Positions 16,091 through 25,387 of a stretch of 50,806 nucleotides of DNA are shown here, piece by piece. Source of the stretch: Bacillota bacterium (GTDB taxonomy: Bacteria > Bacillota > UBA4882 > UBA8346); contig JAEYRN010000058.1 of the NCBI GenBank assembly GCA_023435565.1, positions 1 through 50,806 of the forward strand. The letters are read 5' to 3'. The notes under the pieces were generated by a model. That model did no database searches, had not been told where the DNA came from, and worked only from the letters and a program-made list of their open reading frames with translations. Positions within the stretch are counted from its first letter, which is position 1. Every line of letters begins with the position of its first letter. Both the position numbers and the translations under genes were made by a program.

Positions 16091-16747
16091 TCACTCGATT
16101 TCCGCCTTTTTTAAGATCATTCTCCCCGCATGGTCCGCTTCGCGGATAACATCAGGCAGCCTATATTTACTGCATAGTTGCAATACCAAATCGCAGGCTG
16201 TTTGTAAAGAAACCTTATGCCCAACCGACACGAATACCGGCTTCAAGTTATCTTGGGTTTTCAATACCCGACCGATTACTTCGTTATTATCGACCAGATC
16301 GGAAAAGTCACCTCGGGCCGGACCCGACTCCCGATATTCGCCGATTAACCTGGTTTTTGCACACCCGATGGTAGGAATACCTGTGACCACACCAAGATGG
16401 CATGCCAGTCCGAACCGTCGGGGATGGGATAGACCGTGACCGTCGCAAACTATTACATCCGGATCTATCGCGGTTTGTTGCAACACTTTCAACAATGAAG
16501 GCATTTCTCTAAAAGAAAACAGCCCTGGTATATAAGGAAACTCGACTTCGGCCTCTGTGGTGACAATTTCTTTGATATTAAATGTCTCCATATCCATAAC
16601 CGCCATAGCCGCAACCACCGTATCGGAGTTTGTAGCGTAACCCACATCCACTCCCGCAATATACTTAAGCTTAGGCGGTAGGAGATCCTCAAAGATGACA
16701 CGCACCTTTAATTCCTGTTGTAAATGAATGGCTTCCTGTTCCGTCAT
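16091..16747 (-). CDS. nfi: endonuclease V
   Basis: This 218-residue protein is full length for the family. Visible signatures are YIAGVDVGYA (first catalytic Asp), FPYIPGLFSFREMP, VIVCDGHGLSHPRRFGLACHLG and IGCAKTRLIGEY. Endonuclease V cuts DNA one base past deaminated adenine (hypoxanthine) and, in many species, inosine RNA. ATG 16747 is followed by MTEQEAIHLQQEL, a usual N-terminus. It stands alone between the structured leader and promoter copy 3. No missing active-site residues were seen. Confidence 0.95.
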   Translation of the reverse strand: MTEQEAIHLQQELKVRVIFEDLLPPKLKYIAGVDVGYATNSDTVVAAMAVMDMETFNIKEIVTTEAEVEFPYIPGLFSFREMPSLLKVLQQTAIDPDVIVCDGHGLSHPRRFGLACHLGVVTGIPTIGCAKTRLIGEYRESGPARGDFSDLVDNNEVIGRVLKTQDNLKPVFVSVGHKVSLQTACDLVLQLCSKYRLPDVIREADHAGRMILKKAEIE

Positions 16748-16829
16748 GGCTCCCTTCTCCTTGAAGAAATGATGAATTCTTATTAATAAAGGATGACAGA
16801 AACGAAAATTATATCCCTGTGCTATTTAT

Positions 16830-16898
16830 ATCTTCGCAATAAATTATAAAAATTACAATTAGACTTCGGGATTAATCTGTTTCATACTTTGGTATTAA
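16830..16898 (-). promoter_or_regulatory. double-operator promoter, copy 3 (degenerate)
   Basis: First site TTAATACCAAAGTATGAA (16881-16898), second site TTAATCCCGAAGTCTAA (16859-16875), -35 TTGTAA (16853-16858). The -10 expected at 17 bp is only GAAGAT (16830-16835). It points towards endonuclease V. Confidence 0.5.
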
Positions 16899-16945
16899 AT
16901 AAAATATCCCCCTATTGAAGGAGGATTGGCTTAAAGCTCAAACCC

Positions 16946-18565
16946 TTAATGTAACCTAATCCATTGAAACACGGGACACTTAATATCCTTATCACGACAA
17001 CGGATCTTTACCGGCTCTACAAAAAGGATTTCTCTAATTTTCTGTTTTTTAGGGTTGGAATGGCGAAACATCACCAATATATTTGGAGTCTCATCATCAA
17101 AATCAATGGAGATATTATTCTTCTCCAATACCTCAGTGCATTCCCAATTATCATACAAATAACCGACTGCATCGATCTCTACCCGATGGTCGGATACATA
17201 TTCGGGAAACTGTGAGTTGCGGTCCGTTTCGACATAATGAATGTAAACCGGATTATCTTGTCCCGCGAAAATTTCGGTGTTTTTATAAAGATAACTACCG
17301 GAGCCTCGGGTAGCGATCCGGGTTCCGTCAGGATGATAATAATATCCTAACGAAAGAAAATGCACTCCGGCTAAGTTGCCGGTATCGCTGAAAAAAACTT
17401 CCGTTCCCGCATAAAATTGGGTCTCCCTGCCGATAAATCTGATAACAACGTCTTTAGCAAGAGTTCCCCTTTTTAAGCCGCCGTTTGGATAAAAATCAAC
17501 CTGTTCGTCATCTTTCAAAGTAACATTTTGGTTGTTGATTGTTAAAGCTATATTTTGAGCCAAGTATCCTGATTTTAAAGACCCATCAGGATATAAGTTG
17601 ACTTTTTGGTAATCGGACATTTTTGCCGGAATAGAAACACCAGCCCCAGTTTGTAGACTTATACCGGAGGGCGGGTAAAAGCTCTTAAGCGCTCCTTTTT
17701 GATAAAAAGTGACCTTCGCTTCCGTGGGAAGAAATATCTTTCGGGCTTGTTTCGCAAGTTCAAAAACAGTATCCTCCGCCAATACGCCTTCTTTGACCGC
17801 TCCGTTCGGATAAAATTCAATAGAGTAGTCGCCGGAAAAACGAATTTGAATCCCATTGACCACAAATTCCGTATCCTCAACTAAAATACCGCTCTGAACC
17901 TTTTGATTCTTGTAAAAACTCATTGGATATTCGGGAGCGAACAATATCCACTTTTCTCCCACCTTTAGCCGGGTAGCTTCTACTAAAGACCCATGTTTAA
18001 CAAAACTGCGAAAGCGACCATCGAAATATTTTAAATCAGCATTGTTTTGAAACACTATAGGCCGGTTATTCATAGAAATCATCCGGGATTCTACTGTGGT
18101 CGGCTTGGGCCGAGAAGAATCAACGATCAGATATCCCGTAATAAGATGAGCGCCTATTGGGATAAGGATCGTTAAGAACAACCAGTTTTTTAAATCATTC
18201 ATTTGCCAATGGGTTAATACGGGCACTAACTTAGAAAAATCAGTTACTATTTGCTTTAATGTAAAAAACTCCAGGAAACCGACTACCCCGATTAAAAAAA
18301 TATAAATCATTAAACCCGCCGCCACTCCCCCCATGCCTAACGGGTCCGAGGCTGAACGGCCCATTCCTATCCAAAACCTAGAATATAAATAGAATAACAG
18401 TAGTGGAATAATAATTATCCAAAAATGCAACGGGTTTTTAACCCTTGAAAACAAATAAAGGGTATTGGCGATTCCCAATAACGGAATGACAATTAGTCCT
18501 TCTAGTTTGAATATCAAGGGTATGTAAAAGAAAATCAATCCTAATATAGCAACCAAATATTTCAT
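16946..18565 (-). CDS. membrane protein with extracytoplasmic MORN-like repeats
   Basis: This 539-residue protein begins with about five transmembrane helices (roughly residues 2-22, 24-42, 48-66, 83-107 and 128-150). Residues about 170-440 are MORN-like repeats of the kind FYPNGALKxGxLAxD, for example EFYPNGAVKEGVLAEDTV, NLYPDGSLKSGYLAQNIA and DFYPNGGLKRGTLAKDVV. A conserved C-terminal segment ends ILFVEPVKIRCRDKDIKC. Paralogues lie at 36730-38274 and 39077-40603, and an N-terminal-only version at 49014-49496. MORN/YwqK-type repeats occur in membrane-associated and antitoxin-like proteins. The actual role is unknown. It shares an operon with the small membrane protein upstream. Confidence 0.7.
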   Translation of the reverse strand: MKYLVAILGLIFFYIPLIFKLEGLIVIPLLGIANTLYLFSRVKNPLHFWIIIIPLLLFYLYSRFWIGMGRSASDPLGMGGVAAGLMIYIFLIGVVGFLEFFTLKQIVTDFSKLVPVLTHWQMNDLKNWLFLTILIPIGAHLITGYLIVDSSRPKPTTVESRMISMNNRPIVFQNNADLKYFDGRFRSFVKHGSLVEATRLKVGEKWILFAPEYPMSFYKNQKVQSGILVEDTEFVVNGIQIRFSGDYSIEFYPNGAVKEGVLAEDTVFELAKQARKIFLPTEAKVTFYQKGALKSFYPPSGISLQTGAGVSIPAKMSDYQKVNLYPDGSLKSGYLAQNIALTINNQNVTLKDDEQVDFYPNGGLKRGTLAKDVVIRFIGRETQFYAGTEVFFSDTGNLAGVHFLSLGYYYHPDGTRIATRGSGSYLYKNTEIFAGQDNPVYIHYVETDRNSQFPEYVSDHRVEIDAVGYLYDNWECTEVLEKNNISIDFDDETPNILVMFRHSNPKKQKIREILFVEPVKIRCRDKDIKCPVFQWIRLH

Positions 18566-18727
18566 ATTCCGCTCCTAAAAATAAAACTCCATTTATATTA
18601 TTTTCAAATCTAATAATACTTTAATAACTGATACTAAATTTGAACCTTTTAGTCCCGGTCACATATAAGAATAAAGGATTTATGCAATCACTTCGATTGC
18701 TATGTTTATATAAAGATTTTATAAGTA

Positions 18728-19171
18728 TCAGTGTTTTGGATGATCAACAACCAATCCTACCGTATAATGGGAAGAAGGAGCCTTACGAACCGTAACAAAA
18801 TCGTCAACTCTTATTTTAGAAAATAAACGACGACTGATCTGATGCTTAATACCATTGACCATAATATAATAACTTGATGGTTGATTTTTAAGGGTCTCAT
18901 TTTTTATTTCTTCCACCAAACCATAATAAACCTCAACTTCACCCGCTTTTATATCCTTACAGTAATAAAGTGAAGCTTTGAAAACTGCAACGACCATTGC
19001 CGGAAATAAAATTGAGGCAATAACAAAGAAAAAGTCCGCTTTACGGTATAAAAAGATTATAGAGATAAAGAATAAACCGATAATTATCTCAAACAGAAAT
19101 AATCCGAGAACAATCAGAATCAATTTCCTTTTTTCTTTTGAGGTAAGTTTGTCGATACTATTGTTAACCAA
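18728..19171 (-). CDS. hypothetical membrane protein
   Basis: I prefer a TTG start at 19169-19171 (VNNSIDKLTSKEKRK follows), because AAGGAAAGG lies 11 bases ahead; an in-frame ATG at 19258 has no such site. The 147-residue protein has two adjacent transmembrane helices (LILIVLGLFLFEIIIGLFFI and FFFVIASILFPAMVVAVF) and a C-terminal soluble part ending YTVGLVVDHPKH that may be a small beta-barrel. It is the first gene behind promoter copy 4 and precedes the MORN-like membrane protein. Confidence 0.6.
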   Translation of the reverse strand: MVNNSIDKLTSKEKRKLILIVLGLFLFEIIIGLFFISIIFLYRKADFFFVIASILFPAMVVAVFKASLYYCKDIKAGEVEVYYGLVEEIKNETLKNQPSSYYIMVNGIKHQISRRLFSKIRVDDFVTVRKAPSSHYTVGLVVDHPKH

Positions 19172-19344
19172 GATAAACCAACCTTTCCTTGCTAAACAAA
19201 AATTTTTTGCTATAACTTGCTTTTTTTCTATTATAAAATAATTTACTTTTCGCTCCAAAAGGGCGGCTTGTTTATAAAATCCAACTAAAAAAATAAATAT
19301 ATATCTCTATTTTAAACTTATGCCAATATTAACAATTTGTAAAT

Positions 19345-19439
19345 ATGATATTTGTCATGGTTGTTACATTCATTATCATTCCAAATCAGTTAAAATCCAA
19401 TTCTACCTTGGAATGAACCTGTTCATACTATGGTATGAA
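19345..19439 (-). promoter_or_regulatory. double-operator promoter, copy 4, with +7 site
   Basis: Palindrome TTCATACCATAGTATGAA (19422-19439) overlaps the stop of the upstream gene. The second site TTCATTCCAAGGTAGAA (19401-19417) touches -35 TTGGAT (19395-19400); 17-bp spacer; -10 GATAAT (19372-19377). ATGACAAATATCAT (19345-19358) lies just past the predicted start of transcription. Confidence 0.75.
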
Positions 19440-20690
19440 TTTGAAATCTATTTTAGATACTTTGCATGAACTAATCTTTAGATTTTCACAGGTGAAAAGA
19501 ATCTGATTATCTAAAAGATCAAAACTATTTTTATACTGTTCCACACGTACGTGAGAATAAATTTCAAAATCGGCGTTTAAGAGAACAATTGCTTCCGGGT
19601 GTCCGTTTAAATCAAGTTTTTCCAAAAAAACCAATTCAGAGCCGTTATTAATAGGCGGCAGTTTGTAAGGTTTATAATCGCGATATTCGGTCCTTAACAA
19701 AAGTATGTAATTTTCAAAACATCGGTAAGCGTCAAATTGACCTGCAATTACCACCGGATTGCCCAACAGAGAATTATCATAAAAATAGTAGATGGAAAGC
19801 TCGGCCCCGTTATCGTATAAAATGTAATTATTGTTTTTTTCCACTTCGAAATGTTTTATCCGATCGCTCAATATTTTGGTTGTTTTTCGGGATAACATAT
19901 CGTATCGAAATAACGTATTGTTAACTAGGTAAAACATTGTATTAGTACTAGGATTGTACTGAACTTGTTCCGCAGTAATGCCAGTTTCCGTCTTACTTTT
20001 AGTGGCTAAATCGAAAATAACAATTTTATTATGTTTTAGGTAAGTAACTGTATTATTCTCCGCAAACTCCGGCTGTCCTATATCTCCGGTCTCAATTGAT
20101 AGATAGCTCTTTCGTTGTATATCGAAAACCAGCAGCATTTTACGGGAATCGATATTTGATTCAATCAAGAGCAGGAAAAACTTCTTATCGGGGCTGATGT
20201 CGTATTGATAAGCATTGTTTAAAAAAAGGTGTTCCTTATGCTCATTTTTATTTTTATATAAACCGAATTCATCTATTCCCCATATTTCCTTTCCGAAACG
20301 GAAGGAATTTTTATCTATCCAATCTAATTTGGCGTATTGCTTCGTCTCTTCCGGTGGTCCGCATTTTATAATAGTTTTCGCGCCGGGTTCGTATTCAAAA
20401 GTACCTTGATCATTAGTGATTAACAAGCGGTTATTGTCTATCTTCAAATTTTCTTCAGGGTTATCCGGTAGTTCGCAAGTAAAATGCGATTCGATATTTT
20501 TTTTGAAAAGCAGTAATTGCGGAGCAAACACTCCATAATGGGAATCATCGATGATACTTTGAACCAGGAAAGTATCCTCGCTTAGAAATTTTGGGTTTAA
20601 ATAGTGTTCCATATAGTTTAAGTTATTGCATAAGGCTGTACTATTAAGAACTAATATAAAAAACTGCAAAACAAAAATCATTTTTTTCAT
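19428..20690 (-). CDS. exported beta-propeller-like protein
   Basis: This 420-residue protein has a signal peptide (MKKMIFVLQFFILVLNSTAL). The rest is beta-rich with recurring patterns such as YDISPDKKFFLLLIES, KILSDRIKHFEVEKNNNYIL and LYRFDMLSRK-like turns, as in PD40/TolB-type propellers. No enzyme motif was seen. It is the last gene of the operon driven by promoter copy 5; its RBS (GTGAGG) overlaps the stop of the 32-residue gene before it. Confidence 0.65.
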   Translation of the reverse strand: MKKMIFVLQFFILVLNSTALCNNLNYMEHYLNPKFLSEDTFLVQSIIDDSHYGVFAPQLLLFKKNIESHFTCELPDNPEENLKIDNNRLLITNDQGTFEYEPGAKTIIKCGPPEETKQYAKLDWIDKNSFRFGKEIWGIDEFGLYKNKNEHKEHLFLNNAYQYDISPDKKFFLLLIESNIDSRKMLLVFDIQRKSYLSIETGDIGQPEFAENNTVTYLKHNKIVIFDLATKSKTETGITAEQVQYNPSTNTMFYLVNNTLFRYDMLSRKTTKILSDRIKHFEVEKNNNYILYDNGAELSIYYFYDNSLLGNPVVIAGQFDAYRCFENYILLLRTEYRDYKPYKLPPINNGSELVFLEKLDLNGHPEAIVLLNADFEIYSHVRVEQYKNSFDLLDNQILFTCENLKISSCKVSKIDFKFIP

Positions 20691-20698
20691 TTAAAACC

Positions 20699-20797
20699 TC
20701 ACTGATTATTTATTTCTATGTAAATCTTCTTGCTTTCATCTCCATCATCACTTATTTCTGGGACGGTTACTTTTAGATTATTTAATTCATCACTCAT
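20699..20797 (-). CDS. 32-residue acidic protein, coupled on both sides
   Basis: ATG 20795-20797 overlaps the stop of the lipoprotein gene (AATGAGTGA context), and its own stop (20699-20701) precedes the next ATG by only 8 bases. The product is MSDELNNLKVTVPEISDDG followed by DESKKIYIEINNQ. The tight overlaps argue for real translation. It is highly acidic and soluble; no family recognised. Confidence 0.55.
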   Translation of the reverse strand: MSDELNNLKVTVPEISDDGDESKKIYIEINNQ

Positions 20798-21224
20798 TTT
20801 TTAGACCTCTTAAAGGAAAAGATTCTTCTATTAAATTCTTCTCAATATCTTCCGGAATTCCATTAAATAAATTAATCTTTAAAATATCGTTATCAAAAAA
20901 AAGTTCTCCAACATCAATTTCTTTCTGTTTTGACAAAGATGAAGAAATGCCATATCCACCGAATCCGGAGGTGCATAAATGGGTAACCTTTTGATCTTTT
21001 ATCAAATAGGAACTCCCACTAGCCTTAACCTGATCATGATAAGTAAAAACTTGAGCTTCAATCATCGACCATACTTCATCATTAGTTATTTCCTCCAATG
21101 GTTTTAGACCAATAAAGCTTTCAGCTTCGGATAATGAAATTTTATCATTTGGATTACTAAGACAGGCGGTACTTATACTGATAAGAACGAATACGATTAT
21201 GACTAAATAATAATTAAGCTCCAT
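20790..21224 (-). CDS. small lipoprotein
   Basis: ATG 21224 (MELNYYLVIIVFVLISIS) follows AAGGAGTGGAAGT at the right spacing; an upstream in-frame ATG at 21293 lies inside the preceding gene. The lipobox ISTAC at residues 17-21 suggests signal peptidase II processing and lipid attachment. The mature protein is about 123 residues, with a possible surface loop CTSGFGGYGISSS. Function unknown. It is one of a run of coupled genes in the operon from promoter copy 5. Confidence 0.6.
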   Translation of the reverse strand: MELNYYLVIIVFVLISISTACLSNPNDKISLSEAESFIGLKPLEEITNDEVWSMIEAQVFTYHDQVKASGSSYLIKDQKVTHLCTSGFGGYGISSSLSKQKEIDVGELFFDNDILKINLFNGIPEDIEKNLIEESFPLRGLKNE

Positions 21225-21237
21225 ACTTCCACTCCTT

Positions 21238-22974
21238 TTACTCTCGAGGCCGCAATCCGTGTTTATCCCATTCTCCCACATAAGCATAACCATCTTTAAT
21301 ATATAACAATATCAATTTGCCGTTATGAATTCCCAATTTGGCGTCGGTAAACGGACCATAAATTTCCCCGTCTTTGATAATATAACATCGGTATTGATCA
21401 TAATCGTAACAAACCGCCGCAAAGGAGTTACCAAGCCATAACGGGGGCTCAATCAAATCATTAGGACCAAAGACAGTATCTCCTACTTGAAGAAACTGCT
21501 TTCGATTATCCTTATCTGATTGATAAAGAAAGGAGTAATTCCGTCCGTCTTCGCTAAGGGCGAGCTTTTCGGGAAATCGATAGGGACCTAGAACCTTATC
21601 GTTAACCCGAACAAAATACTGTTCTCGCTGATTTTCGTAAATAAAACCGAAAGCAGTTCCGTCGCGGTTAAAGGAAAAATCCCATATGTCATAATAAGGG
21701 CCGTAGGTTTTACCGTTTACGAGGACCCCTCTTTCTTCGGAACTTATCCGGCGTGGTAGCCACCAACCATTCCCTTCCCTGCTAAATACGGGATGGTCGC
21801 CTAATTCACAACCTAGGTATTCCCGGCCTCCCAGATTTACACCCTTTCCGGCGGAAGTTCGGAACTCAAAAGCCAATGTTCTTTCATTGTAACTAATCTT
21901 AGGGTCGGAAATATACTCATATGGTCCGAATAACCGGTCCTTGGTTTGAAGAAATGAGCCGCGTTCATCATTGAAAATAAATATAAATTCTTCTCCGCCC
22001 GGGCTAAAACCAAACCAGCCGATCCCGGCATACGGACCGTATGTTGTATTATCCAATCTTAAGTATTCTTGATTATCCTGTCGGTACCTAAAGGCAAACC
22101 GATTACCGCTAAACTTAACCGGATCATCAATCCACGAATACCCTCCGAAAGTTTCTACCCCAATCCTACAATATTCTAGTTCACCCTGTTCATAAACTAG
22201 GCAAAAAGGCGGCTCTTTCATTGAAAATTTTTCTCCGGAACTGTTCTGATGGGATGGAATTCTGTTTGGATTACCTCTAGGCAAAAGAGAAAAATACTTA
22301 ATTTCATCATAAGGCCCATATACTTCAGCCCCAACCCGGAGAAAGTATTGCCAGCCCATTTTTGTTCTGGTTAGATAATAAAAAGCAAAAGTCGACCCAT
22401 CCGGGCTGAACTGAGGGCTTGAGACTTCAGCATAACCGCCATATCTCTTACCGTTGATGTAAACGTATTCCAAACCGCGCTTTTGTAACACATTGACACT
22501 AAAAAGAGAAATGTGTAGGTGATCAACATATAAGTTATACGGTAGATCAGCCAAGGTTGATCTCTGCCCGGAAAAAGCGTATTGGGAACCGTCCGTATTA
22601 TAGATCGGATCCGAAGCGTAGTTAAACCCGCCGTAACGTTTTCCTCCGACGATTACTCCCACGCTTTTACCTTTATCATAATAAACCGCCACTCGGCTTC
22701 CGTCCGGGCTGAAATTAACTGCGGCCTCTTTAAAGCGGCCGTAAACCCGGTCGTTGATTTGTAACATTTTGTTATCAAACGCTATAAACCCGAAACCATC
22801 GGGAAAGATGTGAACCTTATCGAAAAATCCCGGCTGGTCCTGAATCCGGATTTTAAACCGGGCGGGTTGTTGGCGGCGTTGTCCGGTTTCGTTTGTAATC
22901 CTTGGTTTATAAACAAAATAACCTATGGCTAATACTCCCAATATAAAAATACCAATGATTAATCTTTTATCCAT
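21238..22974 (-). CDS. membrane-anchored WD40/PD40-like repeat protein
   Basis: This 578-residue protein has an N-terminal anchor (LIIGIFILGVLAIGYFVY). Residues about 50-570 consist of roughly ten blade-like repeats recognisable by phrases VNDKVLGPYRFPEKLALSED, VNGKTYGPYYDIWDFSFN and INGKRYGGYAEVSSPQFSPD. The SPDGS turns are typical of WD40-like (PD40) beta-propellers. Such proteins scaffold or sense at the surface. No catalytic residues were seen. It belongs to the operon running from 26137 to 19428. Confidence 0.7.
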   Translation of the reverse strand: MDKRLIIGIFILGVLAIGYFVYKPRITNETGQRRQQPARFKIRIQDQPGFFDKVHIFPDGFGFIAFDNKMLQINDRVYGRFKEAAVNFSPDGSRVAVYYDKGKSVGVIVGGKRYGGFNYASDPIYNTDGSQYAFSGQRSTLADLPYNLYVDHLHISLFSVNVLQKRGLEYVYINGKRYGGYAEVSSPQFSPDGSTFAFYYLTRTKMGWQYFLRVGAEVYGPYDEIKYFSLLPRGNPNRIPSHQNSSGEKFSMKEPPFCLVYEQGELEYCRIGVETFGGYSWIDDPVKFSGNRFAFRYRQDNQEYLRLDNTTYGPYAGIGWFGFSPGGEEFIFIFNDERGSFLQTKDRLFGPYEYISDPKISYNERTLAFEFRTSAGKGVNLGGREYLGCELGDHPVFSREGNGWWLPRRISSEERGVLVNGKTYGPYYDIWDFSFNRDGTAFGFIYENQREQYFVRVNDKVLGPYRFPEKLALSEDGRNYSFLYQSDKDNRKQFLQVGDTVFGPNDLIEPPLWLGNSFAAVCYDYDQYRCYIIKDGEIYGPFTDAKLGIHNGKLILLYIKDGYAYVGEWDKHGLRPRE

Positions 22975-22998
22975 GTATAAACCACCTCAGGTTTCCTT

Positions 22999-23430
22999 TT
23001 AACTCACTTTGCCACTAACTTTTTGTTCCATTTTATTCAAAATATCCGGGGCTTCGATTATTCTATTGATAAGAAATTTCTCATCTTCCGCTTCAATGTC
23101 CGCGGCATACATATTCCCTAAGTCGTTGAATAATAGATACTCCCTATTTTCATAAGGGTTTTCCAGTTCCACCAATACATCGGTCCGATAAAACATCGCA
23201 AGGTTTTTAGCTACTTCCACCGGTTCTTCTTTTAAATCCATACCATTTGGTAGCATAACATGGATGTAGAACTTAATATCGCCGTCTTCTTCACTATAAT
23301 ATAGAAATGCTTTAGCCGCTTCATTCGGACAATCCGGCGAATCTAATTCCAGCTGATACTGTTCTTTAAAAAAAGTTATTATTTGATACTCAGGGATAGA
23401 TTTACATATAAAAAACAGGTAATCATCCAT
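22999..23430 (-). CDS. hypothetical cytosolic protein
   Basis: A 143-residue acidic protein (MDDYLFFICKSIPEY...) with mixed alpha/beta character, no signal peptide and no motif I recognise. RBS TAGGAG precedes the ATG. Its size and acidity resemble many immunity or chaperone-like small proteins, but that is only a resemblance. It is in the operon with the propeller protein. Confidence 0.55.
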   Translation of the reverse strand: MDDYLFFICKSIPEYQIITFFKEQYQLELDSPDCPNEAAKAFLYYSEEDGDIKFYIHVMLPNGMDLKEEPVEVAKNLAMFYRTDVLVELENPYENREYLLFNDLGNMYAADIEAEDEKFLINRIIEAPDILNKMEQKVSGKVS

Positions 23431-23615
23431 TATCTTTTTCTCCTAATTAGATGAAGGAAGCTTTTAACGGGGATATTTTAAAAATGTTTCCCCATGAACA
23501 ATTGAATGTTTAGATTAGACCGGTACTCCAATTCGTTTAAAGTAACCAAACAATCACCACTCTGATTTTATTCTTTAACATTTTCATCAGGTATCACCTT
23601 CAGTAGTAACCTTTT

Positions 23616-24497
23616 TTAGTCGGTCTCATCATCTCTGGTAAATCCGGCCTTCTTTATTTTGCTCGCTTCCGTACGGGTGGCAAAGACCACTCCAAACTCC
23701 TGCCCCCAACCCGGATCGGAAAACTCATAAAAACGGCGCTCTAATTTATAATAAGCGGCGACTTTGTTTAAGCATGAAAGCAAAGGTGAAACATCAACAT
23801 AATCCGTATCACCCTCTAATATCGTTTTAAACTTTTTCTGATTAACCGTTAAGAGAAGTTCCCGGCCCTTCTCTGTTTCCACACAAGAGATCGCTTCAAA
23901 ACAAATAGTATTTTCCGTAATCTTAACCAAGTCCTTGATCAGTTCTTCGTAATCCTTGGCCTCGTCCACGCACTCACTATCGGAGATAAAGGTGCGTTCC
24001 GGGGGAACGACTTCTTCCAGTAAGAACGTACCATGTTTTTGCGGTAAAATTGTTTTGATTGAGGTCGGTTTGGTGTCTAAAACAAGATGAACACCCCGAA
24101 TTGCTCCTTTTTCATTAAGCGCCGGGATCCGGTCTTTGGGCAGCATCGCCAGGCGTTTTTCAACCTTTTGCCATTTACTAAGGGAAGGACCCTCGATAAT
24201 CACGAACTGATATTCGGAACCGTCCTGAAATAATAACTTGTTGCATAAATAAAGCGTCAATTCCAAACCGCCGTTGATTTGCCGGCTGTCGTTTTCAAAG
24301 TTATGTTGATATTTTTTCCCTTTATAGCTATATTTTAATTTGATTTCGCCATCGTTTTTAAGTTTTACCAATTGAAACTCCAGCGGGAAATTCGGGCGCT
24401 TTAACCGGGACAGTTGATTAAATAATCGTAAAACTCCATTTTTAAAATCATCGGACCCGACATCCGAACTGATTTCATGAAAAAAATCGTCATCCAT
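23616..24497 (-). CDS. hypothetical protein
   Basis: A 293-residue soluble protein, start ATG with MDDDFFHEISSDVG. It appears to contain two halves, each with a beta-rich core (LKYSYKGKKYQHNFEND and LLLTVNQKKFKTILEGDTDY) that look mutually similar, suggesting internal duplication of a small domain. No known family recognised. It is 18 bases past the next upstream gene and clearly co-transcribed with it. Confidence 0.55.
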   Translation of the reverse strand: MDDDFFHEISSDVGSDDFKNGVLRLFNQLSRLKRPNFPLEFQLVKLKNDGEIKLKYSYKGKKYQHNFENDSRQINGGLELTLYLCNKLLFQDGSEYQFVIIEGPSLSKWQKVEKRLAMLPKDRIPALNEKGAIRGVHLVLDTKPTSIKTILPQKHGTFLLEEVVPPERTFISDSECVDEAKDYEELIKDLVKITENTICFEAISCVETEKGRELLLTVNQKKFKTILEGDTDYVDVSPLLSCLNKVAAYYKLERRFYEFSDPGWGQEFGVVFATRTEASKIKKAGFTRDDETD

Positions 24498-24515
24498 ATT
24501 AAGTGACAGTCCGTA

Positions 24516-25355
24516 TTAGAGCAAATTAAGTATCTGGGCGATCAGTTCCCCCGGGATCTCCGTATCCGCCAACTCCCAACCGATGGAATCGGCAACATCC
24601 GTCAGATCAAATCCCAGTTCTTCGAGATCTTGTTTCGCGCGTTCTACCTTTTCTAACAGGGTGCCCGGCGCACGCGGATCGATAGCCCGCAGCATAAAAG
24701 GCCGGTAACGGAGGATTGCTTGATGTTGTTCCCGTGATACCAGGCACGCATCCCAGAAATCGGAGGCGACGAAATATCGTTCCGGTGCGTACTTAAGAGC
24801 CCACTTACTTAAAAATGTAAAAAGCTCATACCGGAGTTTGCTTTGGCTGGTAAGTATTATTGTAATATCGTTTAGAGTTACCGATATTCGGGTGGCTTTA
24901 GTGACGTCCCTCTCAAGTATTTCAATCGATGGCTCCGTCCCTGTGATTTTTTTTACTCGTTCCCCAAAATCCAATATAGATTTCTCAACTTTATACCAAT
25001 CATCCATCCAATCATCGGAAAGCCGGATTTTGAGGAAATCCGCATTCAAGAAAAGGTTTCCCAAGGTGCCGGAAAAATTATGACTATAATAGGGAAACGG
25101 TTTATTAAAATATTTGTTGAAAGAAACTTCATCATAGAGCCCCATTTCTTTCACGGCCATTCGGATATCCTCCCGTAAAAGAGGATCGGTCCAATTGGTG
25201 ATACCGAATTCTTCTTCAGTTAATGCTTCAATGGTTATTTCCGCGCCGGTTATTTCTTGGAGTTGTTCTAGGGCTTCGGATATATCGGCCTCAGGTTTAA
25301 ATCCTTTCCGATCAATCGTGTTTGCAAGCTCTTTAAGCTTATCCCAATCTTGCAT
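24516..25355 (-). CDS. hypothetical protein
   Basis: A 279-residue acidic, probably soluble protein. It has two related segments, EALEQLQEITGAEITIEALTEE and KKITGTEPSIEILERDVTKA, each followed by a similar region, suggesting a tandem duplicated domain like its neighbour at 23616. No motif that I recognise. It lies 32 bases after the TPR protein. Confidence 0.55.
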   Translation of the reverse strand: MQDWDKLKELANTIDRKGFKPEADISEALEQLQEITGAEITIEALTEEEFGITNWTDPLLREDIRMAVKEMGLYDEVSFNKYFNKPFPYYSHNFSGTLGNLFLNADFLKIRLSDDWMDDWYKVEKSILDFGERVKKITGTEPSIEILERDVTKATRISVTLNDITIILTSQSKLRYELFTFLSKWALKYAPERYFVASDFWDACLVSREQHQAILRYRPFMLRAIDPRAPGTLLEKVERAKQDLEELGFDLTDVADSIGWELADTEIPGELIAQILNLL

Positions 25356-25387
25356 TTAGGAATTCTCCCTTCATTTTCCCCCGGAGC

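Noticed and set aside
23431..23615. 16-codon frame MKMLKNKIRVVIVWLL as a small gene
   Set aside because: It is short, has only a moderate RBS and no coupling to its neighbours. It may be a remnant but is not supported.
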